NCBI GenBank assembly: GCA_905182765.1
Contig: CAJJCV010000006.1
Coordinates: 1 to 64,000 of the forward strand
Direction: 5' to 3'
Length of the DNA: 64,000 bases
From: Cryomorphaceae bacterium BACL29 MAG-121220-bin8
GTDB lineage: Bacteria > Bacteroidota > Bacteroidia > Flavobacteriales > Flavobacteriaceae
The position numbers and the translations under genes are program-made. The notes beneath the pieces were generated by a model. The model saw only the letters and a list, made by a program, of their open reading frames with translations. It did no database searches and was not told where the DNA came from. Each line of letters starts with the position of its first letter. Position 1 is the stretch's first letter. Below are positions 54,526 to 63,825 of this stretch, one piece after another.

Positions 54526-56028
54526 ATGTTTAAACTTAATAGAAAATTAATCTTATATATCATAGGTCTTTTGTTGTTGTTCAACGGATTAGCTATGCTT
54601 TCTTCTTCTTTTGTTAGTTTTATTACAAATGACGGTGTTTTGAAAGAAGTTACAGCCTCAGCTATTATTACAATTATAATAGGTTGGCTACTAATGAAAT
54701 TGACAAAAAGTAATATTAGACAAATTAATAAACGTGACGGTTATCTAATTGTTACAATTGGCTGGCTCACTATGGTTTTCTCAGGAATGCTTCCTTATTA
54801 TTTAACAGATTCTATTACTTATTTTCCCAACCTTCTTTTTGAAACCATGTCCGGTTACACTACAACAGGTTCGACTATACTAAATGATATTGAAGCATTG
54901 CCAAAAAGTATCATTTTTTGGAGAAGCATGACTCATTGGCTTGGCGGTATGGGTATTATTGTATTAGCAATAGCTATTTTACCTTTACTAGGCATTGGTG
55001 GTATGCAACTTTTTTCTGCCGAAGCTCCAGGCACTGGAATTGGTGGTGATAAAATACACCCCAGAATTAGTGATACCGCTAAAAGACTTTGGATAATTTA
55101 TGTTGGATTAACAATCCTAGAGACTGTATTGTTAAAACTTGCTGGTATGAGTTTTTTTGATGCAATTAACAGTTCGATGAGTAATATTGCTTCCGGTGGT
55201 TTTTCATCTAAAAATGAAAGTATTGGGTATTGGAATGATACTCCTCTTATTCAGTATATTATTATTTTATTTATGTTCTTAGCAGGAACTAATTTTATCC
55301 TTATATATTTTGGACTTACTGGAAAACTCAAGAAAATTATTCAAGACACTGAATTTAAATGGTATTTTTCTTTTATTGTAGTGTTTACTATAATTGTTAC
55401 TTCTGTATTGTTTTTTTCAGTTGATTTAAATGAAACTGATGTCTTTCATCCTCAGGTTTTAGGAAAGTTTGAAAGCAGTTTTAGACATTCACTTTTTCAG
55501 GTTGTAGCTTTAGTGACTACGACTGGCTTTGTCACTGGAGATTTTATTTCTTGGACTCCTTTTTTAACTATGTTATTTTTTGGTATTATGTTCATGGGAG
55601 GTTCATCTGGCTCAACATCTGGTGGAGTAAAAGTATTGAGACATTTGATTTTAATAAAAAATGGTATGTTAGAGTTCAAAAGGTCTTTACATCCAAATGC
55701 TATTTTTCATCTAAGACATAATAATTCTGTGGTAGAAAAACCAATTATTATTCATGTTTTAGCTTTCTTTATTTTATATCTAATATTATTTATTATTGGT
55801 GCTGGAGTTTTGAGTTTAGTAGGTCTTGACTTTGAATCTGCTATAGGAGCAGCAGCATCATCAATTGGAAATGTAGGTCCTGCTTTGGGAACTCTTGGTC
55901 CCTTAAGTAATTTTGAAAGTTTGCCTGTAATTGGAAAATATTGGTGCTCTTTTTTAATGTTAATTGGTAGGCTGGAATTATTTACGGTATTAATATTATT
56001 TACGCCCTATTTTTGGAGAGATCACTAA
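54526..56028 (+). CDS. trkH: Trk potassium uptake channel subunit TrkH
   Basis: The 500-residue inner-membrane protein carries four channel-like repeats. Pore-loop segments are visible in SGYTTTGSTI, SNIASGGFSSKN, LVTTTGFVTGDF and SIGNVGPALGTLGPLSNF, each with a glycine that lines the K+ filter. MFMGGSSGSTSGGVKVLR between repeats three and four is a strong family motif. Its stop overlaps the convergent aminotransferase gene by four bases. Confidence 0.95.
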   Translation: MFKLNRKLILYIIGLLLLFNGLAMLSSSFVSFITNDGVLKEVTASAIITIIIGWLLMKLTKSNIRQINKRDGYLIVTIGWLTMVFSGMLPYYLTDSITYFPNLLFETMSGYTTTGSTILNDIEALPKSIIFWRSMTHWLGGMGIIVLAIAILPLLGIGGMQLFSAEAPGTGIGGDKIHPRISDTAKRLWIIYVGLTILETVLLKLAGMSFFDAINSSMSNIASGGFSSKNESIGYWNDTPLIQYIIILFMFLAGTNFILIYFGLTGKLKKIIQDTEFKWYFSFIVVFTIIVTSVLFFSVDLNETDVFHPQVLGKFESSFRHSLFQVVALVTTTGFVTGDFISWTPFLTMLFFGIMFMGGSSGSTSGGVKVLRHLILIKNGMLEFKRSLHPNAIFHLRHNNSVVEKPIIIHVLAFFILYLILFIIGAGVLSLVGLDFESAIGAAASSIGNVGPALGTLGPLSNFESLPVIGKYWCSFLMLIGRLELFTVLILFTPYFWRDH

Positions 56029-57215
56029 TCTTCAACTGCATTTTTAATTCGTTGAATAGCATTTTTGATATTTTCAGTTGAAGCAGCATAAGATATCCTG
56101 ATATTATTTGGAGAACCAAAAGCTTCTCCGGTAACAGTTGCAACATGTGCTTTTTCGAGTAAATAAATAGCAAAATCAGAGGCATTATTTATTTTTTTCT
56201 TCTTCAGAGTTTTACCAAAAAATGATGATATATCAGGAAAAACATAAAAAGCCCCTTTCGGCTCATTTAATTTAAATCCTTTTATATCTTTTAAAAGGTT
56301 AATTATCAATTCTTTTCTTGATTTAAATTCATCTATCATGTATTTGATTTCACTAACAGGTGCTTCAAGAGCAGCTATACAAGCACGTTGAGCAATACAG
56401 TTTGTTCCACTAGTGATTTGTCCTTGCATTTTTGTGCATGCTTTAGCTATCCAGTTTGGTGCACCAATATAACCAACTCTCCATCCAGTCATGGCAAATG
56501 CTTTTGCTAGCCCATTAACAGTGATTGTTCTGTCATACATGGACGGAATTTTTGCAAAACTAAAATGTGGAATACCATAATTTATGTGCTCATAAATTTC
56601 ATCAGATAGTATAAATATGTCTGGGTATTTTTCTAAAACCTTAGCCAATGCTTTGTATTCTTCTTCTGAATATACAGAACCACTTGGATTGTTAGGAGAG
56701 TTTATAATTACGAGTTTAGTTTTACTAGTGATTGAATTTTGTAATTGAACTGGAGTAATTTTAAAATCACTAGAAATATCAGATCTAATTTCAATCGGAT
56801 TTCCTTCAGCTAGAGTAACAATTGCAGAATAACTTACCCAATATGGCGCTACAAGTAAAACATCATCACCTGGATTCACTAATACTTGAACAGTATTGGC
56901 AATAGATTGTTTAGCCCCTGTAGAAACAACAATTTGGTCAGGTTTGTACTCTAAATTATTATCTCTTTTAAATTTTTTACAAATAGATTTTTTCAAATCA
57001 ACATATCCATCTACAGGAGTATATGAATTATAATTATCTTCTATTGCTTTAATAGCAGCGTTTTTGATAAAATCAGGCGTATTAAAGTCTGGTTCTCCTA
57101 GGCTTAAGCCAATTATGTCTATACCATTTTCCTTTAATTCTCTTGCTTTTGCAGCCATTGCGAGTGTTGCAGAAATAGGTAAATTATTAATTCTTTTAGA
57201 AAGTTTATTTATCAT
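56025..57215 (-). CDS. Class I aminotransferase, aspartate aminotransferase-like
   Basis: The 396-residue PLP enzyme resembles bacterial subgroup Ib aspartate aminotransferases, some of which also act on prephenate. It has NSPNNPSG (residues 172-179), DEIYEHINY, the PLP lysine Lys238 in NGLAKAFAMTGWRVGY and the C-terminal RISYAAS arginine. Unlike the aromatic-operon aminotransferase at 2572-3720, the cofactor-contacting Asn is intact. It follows the desaturase gene by 5 bases, with no obvious functional link. Confidence 0.9.
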   Translation of the reverse strand: MINKLSKRINNLPISATLAMAAKARELKENGIDIIGLSLGEPDFNTPDFIKNAAIKAIEDNYNSYTPVDGYVDLKKSICKKFKRDNNLEYKPDQIVVSTGAKQSIANTVQVLVNPGDDVLLVAPYWVSYSAIVTLAEGNPIEIRSDISSDFKITPVQLQNSITSKTKLVIINSPNNPSGSVYSEEEYKALAKVLEKYPDIFILSDEIYEHINYGIPHFSFAKIPSMYDRTITVNGLAKAFAMTGWRVGYIGAPNWIAKACTKMQGQITSGTNCIAQRACIAALEAPVSEIKYMIDEFKSRKELIINLLKDIKGFKLNEPKGAFYVFPDISSFFGKTLKKKKINNASDFAIYLLEKAHVATVTGEAFGSPNNIRISYAASTENIKNAIQRIKNAVED

Positions 57216-57220
57216 TTAAA

Positions 57221-58324
57221 TTAAGCATTTTGAGGTTTTACACCCATGGTTTTAAGAAATTTAAAGTGAGCTTTTATTGCATCAAAAAATGTGTTAAACT
57301 CGTTGTAAGGAAGGTTGAAATCGCTAGAAGTTTTTTTAACAATTTTAGCAATTTTATCATAATGTACATGAGAAATATTTGGAAAAATATGATGCTCTAC
57401 TTGATAATTTAAACCACCTGTAAACCAATTCACTAATTTACTTTTTGCAGCAAAATTAACAGTAGTTTTTAGTTGGTGAATTGCCCAGCTATTTTTTATA
57501 TTTCCATTTGAATCAGGCAATGGCATATCAGCCTCATCCATAATATGAGCTAATTGAAAAACTAAACTTAATATTAGTCCTGCAGTATAATGCATTACGA
57601 GAAATGATAATAAAACCTTCCACCAAATTACATTAAAAATTAAAATTGGAATAAAAATCCAGAACAAAAAATAAAGTATTTTAGATACTATCAGTTTCGT
57701 CCAATTTACAAATGGGTTCGGGAATTTACCATGTGATAATTTTTTTTTCATATATCTTTTCATTTGAAGAAAATCTGTGGTAATTGCCCAATTTATTGTC
57801 AATAATCCATAAAGTAAAACAGAATAATAGTGTTGGAATTTATGAAACCATCTCCATTCTGAGTGCCTTGAAAATCTTATAATTCTTCCTGCTTCTAAAT
57901 CTTCATCATGACCGTGAATATTAGTGTATGTATGATGTAAAACATTATGTTGAACTTGCCAGTTATACCTGTTTCCAGCTAATAAATATATACTACCTCC
58001 CATTAGTCTATTTATCCATTTTTTATTAGAAAATGAACCATGATTTCCATCATGCATTACATTCATTCCAATACCAGCTAAGCCTATGCCCATAACAATT
58101 GAAAGTAATATCTGAAGCCAGCTTGGAATTGTTAAAACGGAAATCAAAACGTAAGGAGTTATAAGTAAACTAAACATAACAATTGTTTTTATCCAAAGTT
58201 TCCAATTACCGTTTTTTGTAATTTTTTTTTCTTTAAAATAATTATTAACTCTTTTATTTAAAGTTTTAAAAAATTCTTTAGAATCACTTCTTGAGAATTT
58301 AATTGCATTTACATTATTAATCAT
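57221..58324 (-). CDS. Membrane fatty acid desaturase, front-end type without cytochrome b5
   Basis: The 367-residue integral membrane protein has the three histidine boxes of diiron desaturases: HDGNH at residues 91-95, HNVLHH at 126-131 and QVEHH at 308-312. Glutamine in place of the first His of the third box is typical of front-end (delta-5/6-type) desaturases; the fused cytochrome b5 domain of eukaryotic forms is absent. It presumably acts on acyl-lipid or acyl-CoA and adjusts membrane fluidity in the cold. The exact bond position is unknown. Confidence 0.9.
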   Translation of the reverse strand: MINNVNAIKFSRSDSKEFFKTLNKRVNNYFKEKKITKNGNWKLWIKTIVMFSLLITPYVLISVLTIPSWLQILLSIVMGIGLAGIGMNVMHDGNHGSFSNKKWINRLMGGSIYLLAGNRYNWQVQHNVLHHTYTNIHGHDEDLEAGRIIRFSRHSEWRWFHKFQHYYSVLLYGLLTINWAITTDFLQMKRYMKKKLSHGKFPNPFVNWTKLIVSKILYFLFWIFIPILIFNVIWWKVLLSFLVMHYTAGLILSLVFQLAHIMDEADMPLPDSNGNIKNSWAIHQLKTTVNFAAKSKLVNWFTGGLNYQVEHHIFPNISHVHYDKIAKIVKKTSSDFNLPYNEFNTFFDAIKAHFKFLKTMGVKPQNA

Positions 58325-58379
58325 AAATATTTATGTTTGTAATAAAGATATATTTTTTGATAAAAATATTGATGTAATT

Positions 58380-59042
58380 TTGAATAAATTAAAAAAAGTT
58401 TTGAACATCATAAAATCTAACTTTCCTGACCTAACTGATTATCAAATGACACAATTTAATGATTTGACAATGCTGTATGAAAACTGGAATAATAAAATAA
58501 ATGTTATTTCTAGAAAAGATATTTCAGAACTAAATACTAGACATGTTTTGCATTCTTTAAGCATTGCCAAAGTAATCAATTTTTTACCTGAGACTAAAAT
58601 ACTTGACGTTGGTACTGGAGGAGGGTTCCCAGGAATTCCTTTAGCAATTATGTTTCCTGAAGTTTCATTTCATCTAACTGACTCAATTGGAAAAAAAATT
58701 AAAGTAGTTCAAGCGATTGCTAATGACCTTGGTCTTAAAAATGTTATAGCTGAAAAAATTAGGTCAGAGAATGTTAATCAGCAATACGATTTTATTATTA
58801 GTAGAGCTGTTACAAATATGTCAAATTTTGTTAAAATAGTTGATGGTAAATTTTCATTTGAAAACAAACATCAAATGAAAAACGGAATTTTATATTTGAA
58901 AGGAGGTGATTTAACAAAAGAATTAAAGGATTTTAAACATGTAAAATCCTTTAAAATCAATAGCTATTTTAACGATACTTTTTTTGATACTAAAAAAATA
59001 GTTTACTTACCTATGCCATATATGGATAAGGATATTCACTAG
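58380..59042 (+). CDS. rsmG: 16S rRNA (guanine527-N7)-methyltransferase
   Basis: RsmG methylates G527 of 16S rRNA. The 220-residue protein has YENWNNKINVISRKD, HVLHSLSIAKVINFLP and the SAM motif ILDVGTGGGFPGIPLAI, all typical. The start is a TTG at 58380; the nearest ATG upstream (58372) is out of frame. Its last 32 bases overlap the end of the convergent pruA gene, an unusually long overlap. Confidence 0.95.
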   Translation: MNKLKKVLNIIKSNFPDLTDYQMTQFNDLTMLYENWNNKINVISRKDISELNTRHVLHSLSIAKVINFLPETKILDVGTGGGFPGIPLAIMFPEVSFHLTDSIGKKIKVVQAIANDLGLKNVIAEKIRSENVNQQYDFIISRAVTNMSNFVKIVDGKFSFENKHQMKNGILYLKGGDLTKELKDFKHVKSFKINSYFNDTFFDTKKIVYLPMPYMDKDIH

Positions 59043-60636
59043 GAGGATTAAAATTTTCCTTAATTAATCTAGGAGAAACCCATCTTAAAAGGTTTAGTTT
59101 TGATCCTGCTTTATCATTAGTTCCTGATGCTCTTGATCCGCCAAACGGCTGTTGGCCTACAACAGCTCCAGATGGTTTATCATTGATATAAAAATTACCA
59201 GCACTATATCTTAAAGTTTTTAACGCATAATCAATTGTTTCTCTGTCATTAGAAATAAAAGCTCCTGTTAAAGCGTACATTGATGTTTTGTCTACTAATG
59301 ATAATGTTTCTTTCCAATCATTATCTTCATAGATGTATATTGTTACAACAGGCCCAAATATTTCCTTTTCCATTGTTATGAAATTTGGATTAGATGTTAG
59401 GATTATTGTAGGTGAAATAAAATAACCATTGGACTTATCATAATCTCCTCCAATAATAATTTCTGCGTCACTAGAATTTTTAGCTGTTTCAATGTACTTG
59501 ACTATTTTATCAAAAGAATTTTCGTGAATTACTGCAGTCATAAAATGCTCAAAATCTCTAGGTGAACCCATGGTGATAGTGCTAATTTGATTTTTTAAAT
59601 TTTGAATAATTTCTTTAGATTTTGATTTAGGTATATAAACTCTTGATGCAGCTGAACATTTTTGCCCTTGATATTCAAATCCACCTCTTACAATCGCTGT
59701 TGAAACTATTTTTGAATCAGCAGTTGGATGTGAGAAAATAAAATCTTTACCACCAGTTTCTCCAACAATTCTAGGATAGTCTCTATAAATGTTAATATTG
59801 GATCCCACTTTTGACCAAAGAGATTTAAATACATCTGTTGACCCTGTAAAATGGATACCAGAAAGATTTGAATTTTTTAATGCAATATCAGTAATCATTA
59901 CTGGATCGCCAGTAACAAGATTTATAACACCTTTTGGAAGACCTGCCTCTTTAAAAACATCCATAATTATCTTAGCACTATAAACTTGATGGTCGCTAGG
60001 TTTCCATAAAACAACATTACCCATAAGAGCAGCACTAGCACATAAGTTTCCGCCAATAGCGGTAAAGTTAAATGGTGTGATAGCATAAACAAACCCCTCT
60101 AGTGGTCTATATTCTAATCTATTTGAAACTTCCCCAACAGTAATAGGCTGTTCTTGATAAATTTCGTTCATATAAACTATATTAAGTTTAAGAAAATCTA
60201 CAAGTTCACACGCAGCATCAATTTCTGCCTGAAAAATAGTTTTTGATTGACCGATCATAGTTGCAGCATTTATTTTTGATCTATATGGTCCTGCTATTAG
60301 TTCTGCGGCTTTTAAAAATATTGAAGCTCTTTCTTGCCATGATGTTTCTGTCCATTGGGTTTTAACACTTAATGAATTATTTATTGCATCTTTTACATGT
60401 TGTTTGTTGCAGACAGAAAAACTTCCGACTACCTTTTTATGATCATGAGGAGGGGTGATGTTTTTTCTTTCATCAGTATATATTTCGTCTTCACCAATGT
60501 AAAGTGGGATTTTTATATTTTGACTATACATCGAATCGTAAGTATTTTTAACTTCAATCCTTTCATTAGAATTTTTTAAATAATCTTTAATATCTTCATT
60601 TTTTAACTCTGGAACCTTAAACATAGAATTTTTCAT
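59011..60636 (-). CDS. pruA: L-glutamate gamma-semialdehyde (1-pyrroline-5-carboxylate) dehydrogenase
   Basis: PruA oxidises glutamate semialdehyde to glutamate in proline catabolism. The 541-residue aldehyde dehydrogenase has PFNFTAIGGNLCASAAL, the catalytic Glu in VGETGGKDF, the catalytic Cys in YQGQKCSAASRVYIP and KEIFGPVVTIYIYED. The length fits the single-function PruA rather than the PutA fusion; no proline dehydrogenase gene lies in the window. It follows apaG by 14 bases. Confidence 0.95.
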   Translation of the reverse strand: MKNSMFKVPELKNEDIKDYLKNSNERIEVKNTYDSMYSQNIKIPLYIGEDEIYTDERKNITPPHDHKKVVGSFSVCNKQHVKDAINNSLSVKTQWTETSWQERASIFLKAAELIAGPYRSKINAATMIGQSKTIFQAEIDAACELVDFLKLNIVYMNEIYQEQPITVGEVSNRLEYRPLEGFVYAITPFNFTAIGGNLCASAALMGNVVLWKPSDHQVYSAKIIMDVFKEAGLPKGVINLVTGDPVMITDIALKNSNLSGIHFTGSTDVFKSLWSKVGSNINIYRDYPRIVGETGGKDFIFSHPTADSKIVSTAIVRGGFEYQGQKCSAASRVYIPKSKSKEIIQNLKNQISTITMGSPRDFEHFMTAVIHENSFDKIVKYIETAKNSSDAEIIIGGDYDKSNGYFISPTIILTSNPNFITMEKEIFGPVVTIYIYEDNDWKETLSLVDKTSMYALTGAFISNDRETIDYALKTLRYSAGNFYINDKPSGAVVGQQPFGGSRASGTNDKAGSKLNLLRWVSPRLIKENFNPPSEYPYPYMA

Positions 60637-60650
60637 TATTATTTGTATTT

Positions 60651-61037
60651 TTAATTGAGGGCTTGTGGAGAATTTAATTTAAAAGTTGGAATATATGCTC
60701 TAAATTTTTTACCGGTATTTATATCTATCATATTATAAAATCCTCTCATAGCACCAACAGTGGATTTAATTAAGCACCCAGATGAATATTCATGAGAATC
60801 TCCAGGCTTAATAATTGGTTTTTCTCCAATTACACCTTCTCCATCTATTATTATATCACTATTTAAAGAATCAAAAATTCTCCAATGTCTTGATTTAAGT
60901 TGGACTGAATTTTTACTTTGATTTAATATAGAAATTGTATAACTAAAAGAATAGTTCAAAATATAGTTTTTGAAATAAGAACCATCAAAAAAAACTTTGA
61001 CAGAAATTTTAATTCCTCTAGTAACGTGATTAATCAT
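60651..61037 (-). CDS. apaG: ApaG domain protein
   Basis: The 128-residue protein is a fibronectin-like ApaG fold, with YSFSYTISILNQSKNSVQLKSRHW split across two strands, then DGEGVIGEKPIIKPGDSHEYSSG and GAMRGFYNMID. ApaG binds phosphate or nucleotides and has been linked to Co2+/Mg2+ tolerance and cap-like nucleotide metabolism in some bacteria; the role here is not clear. It is cotranscribed with pruA. Confidence 0.94.
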   Translation of the reverse strand: MINHVTRGIKISVKVFFDGSYFKNYILNYSFSYTISILNQSKNSVQLKSRHWRIFDSLNSDIIIDGEGVIGEKPIIKPGDSHEYSSGCLIKSTVGAMRGFYNMIDINTGKKFRAYIPTFKLNSPQALN

Positions 61038-61081
61038 TGTGGCTAAGTTATATATTTAAAATAAGAATTTAAATAGTTCAT

Positions 61082-62296
61082 TTAATTTTTAATATTAACA
61101 CTAGACCTCTCGCTAATTGAAATTAATTTATAATATTTTTCAGTTAATTTTTTATGAAAAACTAGCGCAGTATAATTGTTTTCAGTTTCCCAAAAATTTC
61201 CTGAATAAAACATTAATTCATCACCTGGTCCAATAAAGCAATAAGTATAGTTGTAAAACCCTTGCTTAAATTTGAATTCTCCAAAAAATCTATCGTTTAT
61301 AAGCTTTAGTTCATACTTTTTTGATAAAGTAAAATCATTAAATTCACCAATAATAAATACTCTGTCATTTTTGGTTAGCACATTAGGCTTAAAACTAAAT
61401 TTTACAAGCGAATAATCATTTTCAATTTCCGGGTTATCAAATTTATTATTAACTACAAATGAACCATTGATGTCAGGGTTGTATTGGTAGATACCATTCC
61501 TTCTATCAACGTCAGTTCTTAAAAAAGTTTCATAAACATCGTTTAGTTCAGTTTTGTAGACATTGATGTTTGTGGAATTTATTTTAGAATTATCAAAATT
61601 CAGAAATTCATTTCCGGCTTTAAATAAAATATTTTTAAAAATCAAGTTGTTGTTTAAGAAATAATCAGGGTTTTGAATTACTTTAAAATTATTCCAATTG
61701 TTATTTTTTATAATTACTAGTTTTAAATCAGATGAATTACCATTGAATTCGTTACAGTTATCGCAATTAAGGGAGATGTCAATGCTTTGATGACTTTCGA
61801 TTTTTTTCAGATCATTTGATCTTTTTATTTTAATACTTGTTGAAATCAATTGATTTAAAACAGAAAATTTTTTTTCAAATAGAAAATCTCCATTACTTTT
61901 ATGAATACTAATTGAGTAATTTCCTGAAATCTTTAATTTAAGATCTTGATTTGGAATTGAAATTTGATAATTAGTGTAATCAATTAATGTATTGTAAGAA
62001 TTTTCAAAATCTTCAATTAAATTATCATCATAACCATCAATATATTCGGATTTTAAAATTCTTGAGGGATTCCATTTGTAGTCAAAATGATTTATTTTGT
62101 AATAATAACTTGATTTTTTTATGTTCAAATCATCGAATGAAAAAGATATTTTATCATTCAGGTTAAACACTGGATAATTTAATTTTGATCCATGAATATT
62201 AACATTGTATATGTTTTCAGATATTTTTTTAGTTTGACTAAAGTTTATAGTGAACGATAGTGAAAAAAGCAAAATACTAATTAAAATTTTATTCAT
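61082..62296 (-). CDS. DUF5103 exported protein
   Basis: The 404-residue protein has a signal peptide (MNKILISILLFSLSFTINF) and matches DUF5103 of Bacteroidota in NIHGSKLNYPVFNLNDKISFSFDDL, YYYKINHFDYKW and the C-terminal FKQGFYNYTYCF, split here only by position. The domain is beta-rich and probably periplasmic or outer-membrane associated; its function is unknown. It heads the DUF5103-apaG-pruA run and is divergent from nqrA with 154 bases between starts. No promoter was identified on its side. Confidence 0.85.
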   Translation of the reverse strand: MNKILISILLFSLSFTINFSQTKKISENIYNVNIHGSKLNYPVFNLNDKISFSFDDLNIKKSSYYYKINHFDYKWNPSRILKSEYIDGYDDNLIEDFENSYNTLIDYTNYQISIPNQDLKLKISGNYSISIHKSNGDFLFEKKFSVLNQLISTSIKIKRSNDLKKIESHQSIDISLNCDNCNEFNGNSSDLKLVIIKNNNWNNFKVIQNPDYFLNNNLIFKNILFKAGNEFLNFDNSKINSTNINVYKTELNDVYETFLRTDVDRRNGIYQYNPDINGSFVVNNKFDNPEIENDYSLVKFSFKPNVLTKNDRVFIIGEFNDFTLSKKYELKLINDRFFGEFKFKQGFYNYTYCFIGPGDELMFYSGNFWETENNYTALVFHKKLTEKYYKLISISERSSVNIKN

Positions 62297-62418
62297 TTTT
62301 ATAAAAAAATAAAGTTATGTCTTTTTATATACTTCACTTATTTGTATTGTATTATTTAGAATGAATATAAATAAAAAACATTATCCTGAATCAGCTTTTA
62401 AAAATAGCTTTTAATTGA

Positions 62419-62426
62419 TAAATTTG
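62419..62426 (+). promoter_or_regulatory. Bacteroidota -7 element of the nqr operon
   Basis: TAAATTTG at 62419-62426 is a perfect TAnnTTTG, 25 bases upstream of the nqrA ATG at 62451. An 8-base direct repeat AGCTTTTA at 62393-62400 and 62406-62413 lies just upstream with a 13-base period. Confidence 0.55.
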
Positions 62427-62450
62427 CGCTCTATTTTACAGCAAATAATT

Positions 62451-63806
62451 ATGTCAAATGACATCCAAATTAAGAATGGTTTAACCATCAATTTAAAAGG
62501 AGCTCCTGAAAACATCGTAAAAAAAGCTTCGTTTCCTAAATCTGTTTCAATTAATCCGTTAAATTTTCATCTTATAACTCCTAAATTGGTGGTTAAAGTT
62601 GGTGATAAAGTTAAAATGGGTGATGTTGTTTTTTATTCAAAAAAGAATCCTGAAATTAAATTTTGTTCACCTGTTTCTGGAACTATTTCCGATATAGTTA
62701 GAGGTGCTAAAAGAAAGATTTTAGAAATTCTTATTGATAGTGATAATAATCAAAATATCAAAAAACATAAAATTTCAAAAATAGATTCTTACTTAAGAAA
62801 TGATGTGTTAGATCTTTTGTTAAATTCGGGTTGTTGGCCATTTATTAAGCAAAGACCTTATGATATTATCGCAAATCCAAATGATACTCCTAAATCTATT
62901 TTTATTTCGGCCGTTAGTTCTGCACCTATTGCAGCAGACATTGAAATTATTTTAAATGATCAAAAAGAAGAATTTAAAGCCGGTTTAAATGTTTTAAATA
63001 AATTAACCGACGGGGATTTAAATGTTTGTATTGAAAAAAATCATAATTCATTTATTCAAGAAATAGATAATATTTCCATTCATAATGTTTCAGGATTACA
63101 TCCTGCTGGAAATGTTGGTGTACAAATTCATCACATCGACCCTGTTAATAGTGGTGAAAAAGTTTGGATACTCGGAGCCGAAGATGTAGCAATAATTGGT
63201 AAATTATTTTTAACTGGAATCTACGAACCAACAAGAACAATAGCTGTTTCTGGTCCTCCCGTAAAGTATCCTCAATATTATAAAACAATTGTTGGTTCTA
63301 AACTATCAAACATTATTAGTGATGCTGGTATAAGTGCCAATGATAATTTAAGGTTTATTAATGGAGATGTTTTGACAGGATACTCTGTAGATAAAGATAG
63401 TTATCTAGGATTTTATAATAATACTCTATCGGTTTTGAGAGAAGGTAATCATTACAGGATGTTTGGATGGATTCCTTTTATTAATAATAAAGTTCCTAGT
63501 ATTTATAAAACTTCTTTTTCTTGGTTATTTTCTAATAAAAAATATGATTTAGACACTAACTTGAATGGTGAGGAAAGAGCCCTTGTAGTTACTGGCGAAA
63601 TGGAAGATGTTTTTCCAATGGATATTTTTCCAATGCAATTATTGAAAGAATGTATGTCTGGCAACATAGAAAAAATGGAAAATTTAGGAATTTATGAAGT
63701 TGCACCCGAAGATTTCGCATTAATTGATTATTCGTCATCTTCTAAAATTGAAGCTCAAAAAATAATAAGAGAGGGATTAGATTTAATGGTTTTAGAGGTT
63801 GGATAA
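62451..63806 (+). CDS. nqrA: Na+-translocating NADH:quinone reductase subunit A
   Basis: NqrA is the peripheral quinone-site subunit of the sodium-pumping NADH dehydrogenase. I place the start at ATG 62451, downstream of the predicted promoter; the frame is open further upstream but has only non-ATG codons there. The 451-residue protein has IKNGLTINLKGAPE, PLNFHLITPKLVVKVGDKVK, FCSPVSGTISDIVRGAKRKI, GLHPAGNVGVQIHHIDPVN and FPMDIFPMQLL, all typical. It begins an nqr operon and points to sodium-based energetics, common in marine bacteria. Confidence 0.96.
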   Translation: MSNDIQIKNGLTINLKGAPENIVKKASFPKSVSINPLNFHLITPKLVVKVGDKVKMGDVVFYSKKNPEIKFCSPVSGTISDIVRGAKRKILEILIDSDNNQNIKKHKISKIDSYLRNDVLDLLLNSGCWPFIKQRPYDIIANPNDTPKSIFISAVSSAPIAADIEIILNDQKEEFKAGLNVLNKLTDGDLNVCIEKNHNSFIQEIDNISIHNVSGLHPAGNVGVQIHHIDPVNSGEKVWILGAEDVAIIGKLFLTGIYEPTRTIAVSGPPVKYPQYYKTIVGSKLSNIISDAGISANDNLRFINGDVLTGYSVDKDSYLGFYNNTLSVLREGNHYRMFGWIPFINNKVPSIYKTSFSWLFSNKKYDLDTNLNGEERALVVTGEMEDVFPMDIFPMQLLKECMSGNIEKMENLGIYEVAPEDFALIDYSSSSKIEAQKIIREGLDLMVLEVG

Positions 63807-63825
63807 AATAAATAGTAATAAATAA

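Noticed and set aside
53238..54584. Open frames of 118 and 136 codons on the reverse strand opposite trkA
   Set aside because: They mirror a well-supported trkA, are rich in Ser/Ile/Leu as expected for an antisense reading of AT-rich DNA, and show no recognisable motif.
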